From NCBI GenBank assembly GCA_902651635.1, contig CACRSC010000106.1:52932-82996 (forward strand): a stretch of DNA of 30,065 bases. The letters are read 5' to 3'. The notes below the pieces were generated by a model. The model saw only the letters and a program-made list of their open reading frames with translations, was not told the origin of the DNA and did not search any database. Shown here one piece after another: positions 29,580 to 30,065 of the stretch. The stretch is from Mastigamoeba balamuthi. Its lineage: Eukaryota; Evosea; Mastigamoebida; Mastigamoebidae. The position numbers were made by a program, and so were the translations under genes. Position 1 is the stretch's first letter. Each line of letters opens with the position of its first letter.

Positions 29580-30065
29580 TCAGAGCATTGCAGCCGCTCC
29601 CGCAGCCACCACAGGGGCCAACAGCGTGGCGGCCGTCGCAGCAGAGGCACCCTTCTCGTCCTCGACCATGCCGGTCACGGGCAGCACGGTGAAGGTCTCC
29701 CAGCCCGCGGCCGCTGTGTTGGACGCCGCCAGCACGTGCGGCGTGTCGGTTGTCTGGAGGTACCTGCCGTTGGTGGCCCTGAACGCCCACTGGTTGCTGC
29801 CCTTGGACTCGGGGAAGAACGACTCCCAGTCGTCGGCCTTGGCGCGGTCGCACGTGACCTCGTGGGTGGTGGGGTTGGCGCTCAGGTACTTGCCGTGCGT
29901 GCTCTTGAACACCACGGCGCCGCTCTTGACGGGGCTGTCCTCGACGGTGAACACCTCCCACGACTGCACGGCATTCCTGTCCACCTCGATCTTGCCGTTC
30001 TGCTGCGCGCTGACGTACGTGTTGAAGAACGACTTGAGGCTCATGCGGCCCTTCAGCCCCGAGGG
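29580..30065 (-). CDS. GH16-fascin gene with GPI-type tail, 3' part only (copy G)
   Basis: The coding frame enters from the right window edge and ends at TGA (29580-29582). The 161 visible codons cover the end of the linker (PSGLKGR), one full trefoil (SLKSFFNTYVSAQQNGK ... WETFTVLPV) and the polar plus hydrophobic C-terminal tail (MVEDEKGASAATAATL...). It is almost identical to the same part of copy F, differing by a few substitutions and one extra Ala codon. The GH16 domain presumably lies beyond the window. As in F, the tail predicts a GPI-anchored surface protein. Confidence 0.88.
   Translation of the reverse strand, partial: PSGLKGRMSLKSFFNTYVSAQQNGKIEVDRNAVQSWEVFTVEDSPVKSGAVVFKSTHGKYLSANPTTHEVTCDRAKADDWESFFPESKGSNQWAFRATNGRYLQTTDTPHVLAASNTAAAGWETFTVLPVTGMVEDEKGASAATAATLLAPVVAAGAAAML

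Noticed and set aside
1-30065. CRISPR arrays, rRNA or tRNA genes, bacterial operons
   Set aside because: No spaced direct repeats, no tRNA T-loop motif in context, no rRNA-like blocks; spliced genes with poly(A) signals show the DNA is eukaryotic.

Overview
The window is nuclear DNA from a GC-rich eukaryote, most likely a free-living protist. The genes are split by short GT-AG introns (41-228 nt), have strong G/C third-position bias, and use poly(A) signals rather than operon structure. Recognisable products are eukaryotic: a TEX261/SVP26 membrane protein, a receptor-type class III cyclase, a NO VEIN-like DUF3883 protein, and secreted GH16 glucanases with fascin-like beta-trefoils. I cannot name the species; an amoebozoan-like or other GC-rich protist is only a guess. 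All spliced models were built by hand, by joining GT-AG junctions that keep the frame and the family alignment.

Left part (1-5350): a possible gene end at the extreme left, a decayed retroelement with a zinc knuckle interrupted by a stop (666-707), then on the minus strand a 10-exon gene (3867-1333) that I reconstruct as a 671-residue protein. It is made of four repeated four-helix membrane modules and I do not recognise it from any named family. Next is an inverted pair of LTR-like sequences (about 4355-4560 and 5145-5330).

Middle part (5600-12453): a minus-strand receptor cyclase (sensor, HAMP and CHD domains), a poorly understood GC-rich stretch near 8.7-9.0 kb, a minus-strand TEX261/SVP26 gene, and, head-to-head with it across 210 bp, a plus-strand DUF3883 gene.

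Right part (12871-30065): a tandem family of GH16 plus fascin-trefoil genes. Five intact copies lie on the plus strand (A-E) and one intact copy on the minus strand (F). A degenerate plus-strand remnant follows, and the 3' end of another minus-strand copy (G) is cut by the window edge. A-E look secreted; F and G carry a C-terminal hydrophobic tail like a GPI-anchor signal. B and C carry two trefoils, the others one. Copies B-F share a sequence block about 110-125 bp upstream of the start codon. A pair of roughly 110-120 nt inverted repeats bounds a 1-kb segment just before G.

Together the glucanase copies would supply a dosage-amplified set of secreted and surface-anchored beta-glucan-active enzymes, for cell- or cyst-wall remodelling or for digesting food. 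The other genes (signalling, secretory-pathway cargo sorting, membrane) are not obviously linked to them.
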